Source of the DNA: a virus
Virus record (IMG/VR): IMGVR_UViG_3300010354_000377
Coordinates: 1 to 30,441 of that record
Length of the DNA: 30,441 bases
Strand: one strand, 5' to 3'
Position 1 is the stretch's first letter; each line of letters begins with the position of its first letter. The translations under genes and the position numbers were made by a program. The notes under the pieces are model-generated. The model did not search any database and was not told the DNA's origin. It worked only from the letters and a program-made list of their open reading frames with translations. Below, one piece after another: positions 1-11,800 of the stretch.

Positions 1-102
1 GACGATTTTATGTACGAAATTAAAGAAATTCGGGATAGCAACCCCGTAAAAAGTTCTGATTTAACAGATCAGGAGCTAAAAAATGACCAAACAAGTCGAT
101 AA
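1..102 (+). CDS. 3' end of upstream gene (partial), possibly baseplate protein gp53
   Basis: Frame 1 is open from the first base to a TAA at 100-102, giving 33 residues: DDFMYEIKEIRD, then SNPVKSSDLTDQELKNDQ and TSR. No start codon is needed because the gene enters from outside the window. The downstream gene starts at 83 inside it, a 20-bp overlap typical of packed phage genes. Its position just upstream of gp25 makes a baseplate wedge protein such as gp53 plausible. The fragment is too short to show homology by eye, so the identity is inference only. Confidence 0.55.
   Translation, partial: DDFMYEIKEIRDSNPVKSSDLTDQELKNDQTSR
71..75 (+). promoter_or_regulatory. Shine-Dalgarno site for the 84-residue protein
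   Basis: AGGAG lies 7 nt before the ATG at 83. This is one of the few strong ribosome binding sites in the window and supports that start although it lies inside the preceding gene. Confidence 0.7.
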
Positions 103-337
103 AGACGAAAATTTTATGAAAAATGAGTGGGGAACACAATTTTTGTCGTCAGAGTATGGTTGGGAGCAAAAAATAGAGAAGCAAAAAATGCTTCGAGAGA
201 TATCTCATGACGATATAACTCCCAAAAAACACGATTTTTTTCATCAGAATGAAATTCATGAAAAAATTCGCAATGATGATGATTATGATGACTGGGATTA
301 TGGAACTGAACCAACCTATGGGTCAATAAAAGGGTAA
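83..337 (+). CDS. Small acidic protein of unknown function
   Basis: This is an 84-residue protein that I do not recognise. It is strongly charged, with many Lys/Glu/Asp and several Trp, and has an Asp/Tyr-rich stretch near the C-terminus (residues 64-73, NDDDYDDWDY). No signal peptide, membrane segment or enzyme motif is visible. The ATG at 83 has a good Shine-Dalgarno and overlaps the upstream reading frame by 20 bp, suggesting coupled translation. Tandem stops (TAATAA) end the gene. It sits just before gp25 in the baseplate cluster, so a role in tail assembly, as a minor component or chaperone, is possible but is only context. The reverse-strand ORF over the same bases looks like a shadow. 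Confidence 0.75.
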   Translation: MTKQVDKDENFMKNEWGTQFLSSEYGWEQKIEKQKMLREISHDDITPKKHDFFHQNEIHEKIRNDDDYDDWDYGTEPTYGSIKG

Positions 338-343
338 TAAATA
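336..343 (+). promoter_or_regulatory. Candidate T4-type late promoter upstream of gp25
   Basis: AATAAATA differs by one base from the T4 late -10 element TATAAATA. It lies about 20 bp before the gp25 start, in one of the few gaps. T4-like late promoters need only this element plus sigma gp55. In AT-rich DNA such matches also arise by chance. Confidence 0.4.
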
Positions 344-363
344 AGATAGAATTATAATATTCA

Positions 364-765
364 ATGCCTCTAGAAAGGGTTAGTCAGGGATTTAAAGACA
401 TTAGTATGACTTTTCAGAGAAATCCTCTGACAAATGATCTGATTGCGCTTAAAAATGAAAATGCAATTGCTCGTTCAATTAGAAACATTGTTTTTACCCT
501 TCCTGGAGAAAAATTTTTTAATGAAAACTTTGGATCTAGAGTTTCTAGAACTTTATTTGAAAACGTTGATGACATTACGGCATCAATTATTGAAGATGAA
601 ATTAGACAATCAATTGATAATTTTGAACCAAGAGTAAATTTAATCTCTGTGGATTCTTTTCCCGATAATGACAATGGTTCTTATGATGTGACAATTGTCT
701 ATGAAATTATTGGTGCCGATGTTCCAGCACAACAATTACAGTTTGTTTTGCAACCAAATAGATAA
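364..765 (+). CDS. 25: Baseplate wedge subunit gp25
   Basis: The protein has 133 residues against 132 in T4 gp25. gp25 is the small lysozyme-fold-related wedge protein that, with gp6 and gp53, forms the inner core of each wedge and helps start sheath assembly. Recognisable family features are the central 'FGSRVSRTLFENVDDITA' segment, matching T4 'FGCDLSDQLFENMTPLTA', then an amphipathic helix ending in the conserved N-x-E-P-R motif (FEPR, near residue 86), and a C-terminal pair of beta strands. It starts at an ATG without an obvious Shine-Dalgarno and ends 2 bp before gp6, so the two are very likely co-translated. A candidate late promoter lies upstream. Confidence 0.95.
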   Translation: MPLERVSQGFKDISMTFQRNPLTNDLIALKNENAIARSIRNIVFTLPGEKFFNENFGSRVSRTLFENVDDITASIIEDEIRQSIDNFEPRVNLISVDSFPDNDNGSYDVTIVYEIIGADVPAQQLQFVLQPNR

Positions 766-767
766 AA

Positions 768-2831
768 ATGCCACTCGCAAATTTCGCAAACCTGGATTTT
801 AATCAGGTTAAAACAACACTTAGAGATTATTTAAAGGCTAACTCAAATTTTACTGACTATGATTTTGAGGGATCTAATCTCTCAACAATTCTTGATGTGC
901 TTGCGTATAACACGTACATCACTTCTTATAATGCAAATATGGTTGCAAATGAAGTTTTCATTGATAGTGCAACTCTAAGGGAAAATGTTGTTGCACTCGC
1001 AAGAAACGTAGGTTATATTCCAAGATCTAGAAAAGCTTCTAGAGCAACGATTAGTTTTTTCGTAAATACTGCAGATATTTCTCCAGCACCATCTACAATT
1101 ACTCTTAAAAAAGGTCCTGTTGCAACGAGTTCAGGTGCTTTTGGAAATTCATCATTTGTATTTTCAATTTGTGAAGACGTTACAGTTCCTGTTGTAAATG
1201 GACTGGCATCTTTTGATTTGTTACCAATCTATCAAGGGACACTGCTGACAGCAAACTTTACATATACTTCGAGAAATCCCAATCAAAGATTTATTCTTTC
1301 CAATTCAGGAATTGATACATCTTTGATGCAAGTAAATGTTAGAAGTAATGATTCATCTACCACATCCGTAAAATATTCTCTGCAAGATAGTTTATTTTCG
1401 GTTAAAAAAGATTCTAAAGTTTATTACTTGCAAGAAATAGAAGATGAAAGATATGAATTAATTTTTGGTGATAATATTTTTGGTAAAGCACTAGAAGAGG
1501 GAAATTATATTACAGTAGATTATATTATTTCAAATGGTGATAGTGGAAATGGAGTGGGGCAATTTACATTTGCTGGAAATTTAAATTACACTCGAAATGG
1601 AACAACGTATAATGTTTCATCTGGAATTTCTTTAGTTACAACAAATATATCATCCACAGGTGGAGAATCAATCGAATCTGTTGACTCAATTAAAAAATAT
1701 GCTCCAAGAATTTATTCAACACAAAATAGAGCTTTGACTGCAGATGACTATGAAACTTTGATTCCATCAAGAATTTATCCGGAAGCAGAATCTATTTCAG
1801 TTTTTGGTGGGGAAGAATTTAATCCTCCACAATACGGAAAAGTTTTTATTAGTATAAAACCAAGAACAGGTGACTTTTTACCAAACTTAGTTAAAGAAAA
1901 TATCAAATTAAAACTTAAGAAGTATGCTGTTGCTGGAATTGTTCCAGAAATTTTAGATTTAAAATACTTGTATCTGGAAGTAACTTCAAAAGTATATTAC
2001 AATACAAACCTCGCTCCAAGTGCAGACTATGTTTCAACTTTAGTTCAAACAAATGCAAATAAGTATGCAGAGTCTTCAGAGTTAAACAGATATGGAGCAA
2101 GATTTAAATACAGTAAATTTTTAAAAATTATTGATGATAGTCACGATTCTGTAACATCCAATATCACAACTCTTGAAATGAGAAGAGATCTCAGAATTGT
2201 GTTAAACGCATTTTCAGAATACCAAATTGGATTTGGAAATGAATTTCATATCAAAAGTATGAATGGATATAATATTAAAACATCCGCTTTCATTGTACAA
2301 GGAATTACTAGTCCCGTTTATCTGTCAGACATACCAAATGCTGATAGACTGACTGGATCTCTATTTTTATTCACAGTTCCTTCTGCAAATTCTACCACTG
2401 CCACCATTATTCGAAGAAATGTTGGAAAAATTGATTATAAAAATGGAGTTATAACTCTGAATCCAATTATTATTATTGGTGGTAAAGTGAAAGATGGACA
2501 AACTATCGTTGAATTTTCTGCAGTGCCACACTCAAATGATGTTGTTGGATTACAGGATTTGTATTTGCAACTAGATATTAATAACAGCAATTTTGAAATG
2601 ATAACGGACAACATATCTTCTGGATTAGATCCATCTGCATCAAATTACATTTCTTCTTCCAGTTATGCAAATGGACTTTTAGTTCGTAATACACCATCTA
2701 TCGTAAGTTCTGGAACTGTAATCACAACTACTAATGGAACCTCTCAAACATCAACTACAGTAACAACCACAGTAACAACTCCTAGTGCTGCTGGTGGCAC
2801 TAGCACATCGTCTTCAGGTTCATCATACTAA
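768..2831 (+). CDS. 6: Baseplate wedge subunit gp6
   Basis: The protein has 687 residues against 660 in T4 gp6, the protein whose dimers join adjacent wedges into the inner baseplate ring. The N-terminus shows the gp6/gpJ-like pattern: 'FEGSNLSTILDVLAYNTY' at about residues 33-50, then 'ATLRENVVALARNVGY' at 68-83. A second conserved block, 'RALTADDYETLIPSRIYP', begins at residue 321 and is typical of the gpJ/gp6 family. The last ~35 residues are a Ser/Thr/Gly-rich low-complexity tail that looks like an added linker. It starts 2 bp after gp25 and is followed 21 bp later by the giant gp7-like gene, in wedge assembly order. Confidence 0.95.
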   Translation: MPLANFANLDFNQVKTTLRDYLKANSNFTDYDFEGSNLSTILDVLAYNTYITSYNANMVANEVFIDSATLRENVVALARNVGYIPRSRKASRATISFFVNTADISPAPSTITLKKGPVATSSGAFGNSSFVFSICEDVTVPVVNGLASFDLLPIYQGTLLTANFTYTSRNPNQRFILSNSGIDTSLMQVNVRSNDSSTTSVKYSLQDSLFSVKKDSKVYYLQEIEDERYELIFGDNIFGKALEEGNYITVDYIISNGDSGNGVGQFTFAGNLNYTRNGTTYNVSSGISLVTTNISSTGGESIESVDSIKKYAPRIYSTQNRALTADDYETLIPSRIYPEAESISVFGGEEFNPPQYGKVFISIKPRTGDFLPNLVKENIKLKLKKYAVAGIVPEILDLKYLYLEVTSKVYYNTNLAPSADYVSTLVQTNANKYAESSELNRYGARFKYSKFLKIIDDSHDSVTSNITTLEMRRDLRIVLNAFSEYQIGFGNEFHIKSMNGYNIKTSAFIVQGITSPVYLSDIPNADRLTGSLFLFTVPSANSTTATIIRRNVGKIDYKNGVITLNPIIIIGGKVKDGQTIVEFSAVPHSNDVVGLQDLYLQLDINNSNFEMITDNISSGLDPSASNYISSSSYANGLLVRNTPSIVSSGTVITTTNGTSQTSTTVTTTVTTPSAAGGTSTSSSGSSY

Positions 2832-2852
2832 GAAAAAGCAGTAATTCATAAA

Positions 2853-5800
2853 ATGACAGAGCAGAGAATTAAGTTTAGCAACATTGTACAAAATCAACTT
2901 CCTTCGTATGTTAAGGAAGAATTTCCTTTAATATCTGAATTTTTAAAGCAGTATTATCTTGCTCAAGAATATCAGGGTGGTCCTGTTGATTTAATACAAA
3001 ATATTGATAGGTATATAAAGTTAAATGAGTCAACTTCTACTATTGATTCAGTAATTTTAGAGTCCGATGTTGATGTTTTTGCGACAACTATTTCTGTAGA
3101 TATAATTAAGTCTCCATCAGGTACGAATGGATTTCCAGAATCGTATGGTCTCTTAAAAATTGGTGACGAGATTATTACTTATTCTGGAAAAACGTCAAGG
3201 TCTTTTACTGGATGTATAAGAGGATTTTCTGGAACATCTTCACTCAAAAAAGATGCAAAACCTGATGAAGTTGTTTTTGATTCAACTCTTGCACAAGCAC
3301 ATACCGCTGGTGATAGCATTCAAAACTTGAGTGTTCTTTTTCTTAAAGAATTTTTAGTAAAAACAAAAAAACAATTTTTACCTGGACTATCTGATAGAAG
3401 TCTGGCAGAAAATTTAAATCAAAATCTGTTCATTAAACAAGCAAAAGATTTTTATTCTACTAGAGGCACTGATAGATCTTTTGAAATTTTATTTAAAGCA
3501 TTATATGATGAGGATGCAAAGGTTGTAAGACCCAGAGAATTTCTTCTTACTCCATCTAATGCTCAATATGAAATAGTAAGAAATTTTGTCGTTGAACCGA
3601 TTGAAGGAGATCCTATGGATCTCATTAATTCAACTTTAAACCAAGATTCATATGGAAATACGATTACAAAAGCATATGCTCCAATTACCGATGCTGAAAA
3701 AGTAATCACTGGACTAGGGCAAACATACTACAAGTTAGGTATTGATGCTGGGTATGATAGGGACATTGTAGTTGATGGTGCAGTTTATGGAGAATTTTCA
3801 ATTCATCCTAAGACTAAAATTATTGGAGCAGTTTCTTTAGGATCTACTATTTTAGATGTAGATTCTACAGTCGGGTTTCCAACTGGAGGTGAACTATATG
3901 TAACTTATAACGATGCTTCCTCTGGAATAGTATCTTACACTTCTAAATCAATTAACCAATTTTATGGATGTTCGAACATCACTGGAAGGATTCTTGATAA
4001 AACGGAAGTTGGTATTAATACGTATGCTTATGGATATTCTTCAGTTTCACCAGACAAAATAGTAAAAGTTAGGCTAAGACCAGTTATAGGATCTTTTGAT
4101 TATCCAGTAGATACTTTCTATTATCAACCAGAAGATACCGTAAAAATTAAGACTCTTGGGTCTGGATCTTCAACTTTTGAGTCCAAAAACTGGATTTTAA
4201 ATATTTCTCCAATATTTGGAGTAAAATCACTTACATTAATTTCAATATCGGACAGAACATACAGAGTTACTTTAACAAAAGATCATCCATTTAAGTTGGG
4301 AGATTCAGCCGTAATTATTGGTAGTGACGAAAGCACTAAAACTACTAAAATAACTGAGATTGTTTCATCAGATACATTTGTAATCAAGGGGCAAGGTGAC
4401 TTAAATTTATCTTTAACTTACAAAATCAAAAAAAGTTTGCAAAGAGCTTTTTCAAGTACTTTTCCAAAGATTAGTTCATACTCTGCCAATGTTCAAAACA
4501 TTTATAATGATAAACAAAAACTTTTAGTTGCTTCAAACTCCTTACCATTCTATGATGGCCAACCTTTAGAAACAACGGATAGATCCATAACATTTTCAGG
4601 AACTTTTCCTGCAGTTGGAGTAGGATCTACTGATATTTTTGCCATTACTTCAAGCACTGATCATGGTTTTTATACTGGAGATGCAGTATATTACATTCCA
4701 CAAAAAGTTTCCTATACTTATAGAAATTTAGTTGGGGTCAGCAGTACAGGATTAAAGGTAAGTTCTAGTTTAATTTCAGATGACATAGAATATGTAGTTA
4801 CTGGTACTATTAACAACGATAGTGAAGAAGTTTTTAATAGGAAACCACCAGGAGAAGGGTTGTATTTTGTAAAAAGAATAAGTTCATCTCAAATTAAATT
4901 AGCAAAAAGTTTAAATAACATATATGACAGAAAATTCATATCAGTTACAGACCAGACAACAGTAACCGATAATATTCTCCAAGTTTATACTTTAAAATAT
5001 AAAGAATTAAAACCACAAAAGATTTTTAGAGAAATTTCTCCTCCAATTTATGATGCGATTCTTCATGAAACAGAACCAGGATATACTGGAGTTTTAATTA
5101 ATGGTGTAGAAATTAAAAACTACAAATCAACGGATAAAGTTTATTATGGTAAGATTGATGAAATTGAAGTTTTGTCTCCTGGAGCAAACTTTGACATTAT
5201 CAATCCTCCATATTTACATATTGCAGATCGTGTTGGCACAGCTGCTACGGGATATGTTGCACTATCAGGTTCTTTGAGTGAAATAAGAATTTTAAATCCA
5301 GGGTTTGATTATGTAGAATCACCAACCATCAAAATAACAGGTGGAAATGGTATTGGTGCAATTGCAACGCCAAATTTAAAACTTATTGAACATTCTGCAA
5401 TTTTTAATTCCGAAGATACTTCATCAACTGTTGGTATTTCTACTTTAGCAAATACAATTGGATTTACAACATATCACAAATTCAGAAATGCAGAACAAGT
5501 TATTTACTACACAGGAAATCAAAGAGCAGTTGGTGGTTTAACAACTTATTCTGCATACTATGTTTCTGTTCAAGATAATCAAGTTATAAAATTGCATAAG
5601 AGTTTGGGTGATGCAATTTCCGGAATTAATACTGTTGACATTACATCAACAGGAATTGGAAAACACTCTTTCAGAGCAGTAAACAAGAAACAAGTATTGG
5701 AGTCTATTAACATTGTTTCCTCTGGATCTGGATATCAAAATAAAAAAAGAACCACTGATATTGCAGGTGTCAGTACTTCTTATGATCAAATAACTATTTC

Positions 5801-8800
5801 AAACCATGATTATAACTCTGGAGAAATTGTAAGATATACTTCTGTAGGAACTGCTATTGGTGGATTAACTAGTGGATCTGATTACTATATCACCAAAGTT
5901 GATGATAACACATTTAAACTCTCTTCTGTAGGTGTTGGAACAACTAGTGATGATTTCTATTATCAAACAAAGCAGTATGTCAATTTTACTTCAGTTGGAG
6001 TTGGAACACATACTTTTAATTATCAACCAATTGAAGTTACTATCTCAGGTAAAATAGGAATATCTTCTATTGCAACTGAGACTTTCCAAGCAACAGTGCA
6101 ACCAATTTTCAGAGGTCAAGTAACTTCTGTTCATTTGGAAAACAAGGGAGTTGGATACGGATCTTCTGAAATAATAAACTTAGATCGCCAACCAGAAATT
6201 ACTTTAGCATATGGAAAAAATGCTCAAGTCTCTCCTGTTGTTAGTAATGGAAAAATTGTAGAGGTTATTGTATTAAATTCAGGATCTGGATATCTTTCTC
6301 CACCTGATCTAATAATATCTGGATCTGGAGTTGGGGCAGTTTTAACTCCTGTAATTTCAAATGGATCTATCACTGAAGTAAAAGTTATTGAAACTGGTGA
6401 TGGATATACTCAAAGTGGAACAACAGTCTCTGTAATTGTTCCTGGAACAGGATCTGCAAAATTTAGAGCAAAATTACAAAGTTGGACAGTAAATTTAGTA
6501 GGTCGAAATATTAACTATTTTAGAGGAGATGATGGATTTATTTCTGAGGGAATTAATCCAGGATATGAGTTACAATATTCACATTTATATGCTCCAAGAA
6601 AATTAAGAGAAATAGTTTATGCTGTCGATTCAAATGGAAAAACTTTATATGGACAAAAAGATTTAATTAAAATTAACAATGTAGAACAAAATTCGACTAA
6701 TCACTCTCCCATTATAGGGTGGTCTTATGATGGACATCCCATCTATGGACCTTATGGATATACCACCAGATCCGGTGGTGTAGCTACACAAATGAAATCT
6801 GGATATAAACTTGATTTAAAATCTAATAGACCAACAGTTACAGAGTTTCCAGTTGGATTTTTTGTTGAAGATTATACGTATTTAAAAGTAAAAGATGAAT
6901 CCACTTTAGATGAAAATAATGGAAGATTCTGTGTGACCCCAGAATATCCAAAAGGAACTTATGCATATTTTGCAACTTTTGATTTATCTGTTGCTTCTGC
7001 AGGACCATTTGTTGGATATAAATCACCAGCATTTCCATACTTAGTTGGTAAAAACTTTAAAGGAATACCTAATAAATTTAATTTTGATTTCAAATCAAAT
7101 CAAGATAATGTTGATTTAAATAAAACTAACTGGTCCAGAAATACAAGTGCTTATAATTTAATTGATGGATCAGTAACGTATGAGTATGTCACAATACCAA
7201 ACAAATTAAATCAAACTTTAGATGTAACGGCAATTACTCCTGGTGTTGTTGAGTCAATTGGAATCGTCACAGGAGGAAATAATTACAGGGTAAATGATGA
7301 TGTTGTTTTTAACAATACAGGAACTCAAGGATCTTCTGCTATAGCAAAAGTTTCAAAAATTGGTGGAAAATTAGTTAATAGTGTCAGTGTTGCAACTAGC
7401 ACTATCACTGATGTTGAAATTTATCCATCAGACACTAAGGGAAATTATACAGTAATTTGTGATAATCCACATAATTTTAAAGATGGAGACTTTGTTACCA
7501 TTACTGGACTTTCAACAACATCATCTAAGATTGAAGGATCCTATCAAATAGGTGTTACAACAAATACTCTTGCGATTGTTGGTGTTGGTACTTCTTCAAC
7601 TGGAATAGGCACATTATCAGCAACTGGAATTGTAACTTATTTTAAAGTTTCTGGAAACCTTGGATTATCTCAAATAAGAGAAAATGATATATTGGGTATT
7701 GGAACTGAAAAAGTAAAAGTATTAAATGTTGAACCAGAGTTTTCAAGAATTAGAGTTTTGAGATCTATTGATGGGACAATTGGATCTTCTCACACTGTAA
7801 CTACAGTTCTTTATGAAAATTCTAGAAAATTTACAATTAATTCTGGATTTAAAACGACGTATGACTATAAAGTAAATAAAGAAATTTACTTTAATCCAAC
7901 AGAATCTGTTGGTGTTGGAACAACGTTTGGTGTGGGTATTGGATATACCTTAACAATTTCAAATCCTGGGGCAGGATTAACTATTTTTGTGCCTACCAGA
8001 TCAATTTTTATCAAAAATCATGGATTAGAAACTGGAGATCAATTAATTTACTCCCCAAACGATGGAAGTGGATTAGTTATTTTAGAAAATAGTGTTGGTA
8101 TTGGAACAACTCTTAGAAATCAACAATCTGTTTTTGTTGCCAAAATATCAAATAACTTGATTGGATTATCTACAGTAAGAGTTGGATTGGGCACAACAGG
8201 AACTTTTGTTGGCATTGCCAGCACAGTTTCTAATGCAACTTTAATGGCATTTAGTGGAATTGGAACAGGAACTCGCCATAGTTTTACTACAAATTATTCG
8301 GTAATAACTGGAAAAGCAATTAGACGTTTAGTTACAGTTTCTACTGCACAGACACATGGTTTAGAATCTAATCATTACGTAGATTTGACAGTAAATCCAT
8401 CTATTTCAACTACCTTCGTTATTAAGTACAATGACTATAATAGAAAACTTGTTGTAAATCCAAAATCATTCATATCTAGTGGAATCAATACCTTAACAAA
8501 TTCGATAACAATAGTTAATCATGGATATCAGACTGGCAACAAAGTCATTCACACAACAACAGGTTCAGATCAAACTTTAGAAAACAATAAAGTTTACTTT
8601 GTAGTTAAAATTGATGATGATACAATTAAGTTATCAAACACTTACTATGAATCTACCTCAGAAAAACCATCAATTGTTGGTGTAGCAAGTACAGCAGGAA
8701 CTTTATCTCAAATTAATCCACCAATAAATGTTTACGGAAGATCATCTCTGGTGTTTGATGTATCGGATTCTTCGTTGGCATATTCAAATCAGTCTACAAG

Positions 8801-11800
8801 TTACTCTGCATTCGATTTAAACTTTTATCTTGACGAAGATTTTACTGAACCATTTTATAAAGACAAAGACAAAACTTCTTTCAACGTATCTAAAAATGGA
8901 AGAATTGGAATTGACACTTCAGCAACTGTTACCTTAAATATTACTTCAGATACACCCAAAAATCTATTCTATAAATTAGACCCTGTTTTTGAAAGTGATT
9001 TACCAATTACAAAATCTGAAATAAATGTAGACTCATCCGTTTTATCTAATAATTCAATTAGTATCAAAAACAGCCTTTATAATGGAAATCACAAAGTATC
9101 CGTTGCTTCAACAAACTCTTTTACTTTTACAATTTCTCAACAACCAGAATCTTCTTCATATATCTCATCAACGTCATCTTTAAATTACACTACAAATTGT
9201 ACTCATGCATATGGTCCAATAACCGAAGTTAAACTTGAAGACAAAGGAAAAAATTATTATGTTCTTCCTGGAATCACAACGATTTCTCCAGCATCTGGAA
9301 TATCTACAGGAACAGGAACTGGGGCAGTTTTAGAAGCTTCTAGTAAGTCTATTGGAAGAATTTCTAGAACAAAAATTAATGATATTGGACTTGATTTTCC
9401 ATCAGATAAAACTCTTAGACCAAGCGCACTTTTACCACAAATAGCAAAAATTGATCTTTTAACTTCTCTCCGATCTGTTGGAATTTCCTCAGTTGGTAGA
9501 GGATATAATACAGCACCAAAACTTCTTCTGTTTGATGGAAAAACTAATCAATTAATGAGAGAAGTTGACCTAAGATACACTTTAGGGAAATCTAACGTAG
9601 AGATTTTAAAAAATACATATGGAATAACAAACACTACTCCAACTATTTTACCAGTTAATAATTCAAATGGTGTTGGAATTTCTACAGTAGGATTTAATAC
9701 AATAACCAAAGATGTAACTGTTACATTAGCAGTTGGATTTAGTACAGCAAATACATTCCCATTTACTGTTGGTGATAAAGTTTTAATTGAAAATATTAGT
9801 GTTGGAATTGGATCTACAGCAAAAGGATACAATTCCGAGAATTATGATTATTCATTATTTACATTAACAGCAGTTGATGAAAATCGTGGAGGAATTGGAA
9901 CGGTTACCTATAATTTAACAAATTATTTACTTACCGGAGAAAATCCAGGCATATTTGACTCTAGAAATTCTTCAGGAAGAATTATACCACAAAAACACTT
10001 CCCGACATTTAATGTACAATTGCAACCAAATAATTACATCGTTGGGGAAACTGTCACATCAAATTCATCTTCTGGAACTGTTGAAGGTTGGAATTCACAA
10101 ACAGGAATTCTCAGAATATCTTCAAATAAAGATTTTAAGAAAAATGAAGTAATCACTGGAAGCACTTCAAGGACTCAAGGAATTGCTTCATCAATTACTA
10201 CTTTTGAATCACATTTTAATTTGGAATCAACATCAAAAGTTGTTTCTGGATGGAAAAATAATTCTGGATTTTTAAATGACAATTTACAAAGAGTTCAGGA
10301 TAGTTTATATTATCAAAATTTCTCATATTCAATTAGATCAAGAGTTGATTATGAAACTTGGAACGATGCTGTTAGTGCATTAAATCACACATCAGGATTT
10401 AAAAAGTTTTCGGATTATCAGTTTGAATCTTCTAGTAGAAATTCAATGACAGTCGGAATTTCTACTGATGTAACAAATGTAGATGTAGTGTTAGATTTAA
10501 CTGAGATTGTAAATCTTAATTGCGTATTTGATTTTGATCTTGCTACAGAAAATTCTTTAACGCAAGGGTCTACAATTGTATCAGATGAAATTATATTTTC
10601 AAGTAGAGTCTTAACTGATTTTTCAGAGTCTATTGGAAATAGAGTTTTATCGATAGATGATGTAAGTGGAACATTTAACAGCAATCCACGACCAACACGT
10701 TTTAGTATTGTTAATACATTTAAACTTAGTGAAAATAGAGCTCAAAAATATTTTGCTTATATAAGAGACAGAAGATTTACATCTCAAAGACAATTAATGG
10801 TTGTCACTTTAATTCATGATGGATCTTTTGGATATATTAGTCAATATGGTAGAGTTGAAAGTGTATATGACTTAGGTTCTTTCGACTTTTCAATATCTGG
10901 TACGGATGGTCAACTTGCGTTCTATCCAACAAAATATAGTGTAAATGATTACAATTTATCTGTAATATCATACAATCTTGATGATAACCTTTTAGGTGTT
11001 GGAAGCACAGGCATTGGTGGAATAATTGATATCAAAACAACAAGCAAAAATGCAGTTGGTTTAGCTTCTACTTCAATTGTGTCTATTGGATCAACGTACA
11101 GATCTGTAAAAGTTCTTGTCGAAATTACAGGTTCAAATAATGAATATGAATTTGATGAACTCAATATAATTCACGATGGATCAGAAGTACATTTTACTGA
11201 CTATGGTCAACTGACAACAAATCCTGGATTTTTTGGAATTCCTGGATTTGGTACGTACAATCCTTACATTTCTGGATCGAATTTAATAGTAGATTTTATA
11301 CCTAATGCTGGTGTAGCTGCAACTATAAACACTATTCAAGTTGCAATTAGTAGTGAAGGTATATCTGGAATAGGAACTGTTGATTTAAAACATGCCAGAC
11401 TTGAAGGTAGATCTACTTTAATATCTTCTTCAGGATCACCAGGTATTCATACAATTGGAAGTTATCCAAATGATTATGATTCTGCATATTTTATTGTCCA
11501 AGTAACTGATACCACAAATAACAAATATCAGATGTCTGAAGTTATGGTGGTTGATAGTTTTGTAGATTCAACAACTTCATATGATGTTTTTGATACTGAA
11601 TTTGGTGTTGTTGAAACGTCATCTGGATTAGGAACGATTGGATCTAGAGTGTCAATAGCAGGAACGGTTGAACTTACGTTTACACCAAATCCAAGTATTG
11701 CAGCTGATGTAAAAGTTTATATGAATGCTTTGAAACTGCAAGATGACGCAAAACAAGAAATTAATTTTAATAATGGAACAATAAGAACAGGATTTGGTGC

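Noticed and set aside
9548-9832. 94-residue reverse-strand ORF within gp7
   Set aside because: Shadow of the giant gene, with composition dictated by the VGVGIST-type codons and no independent gene signals.
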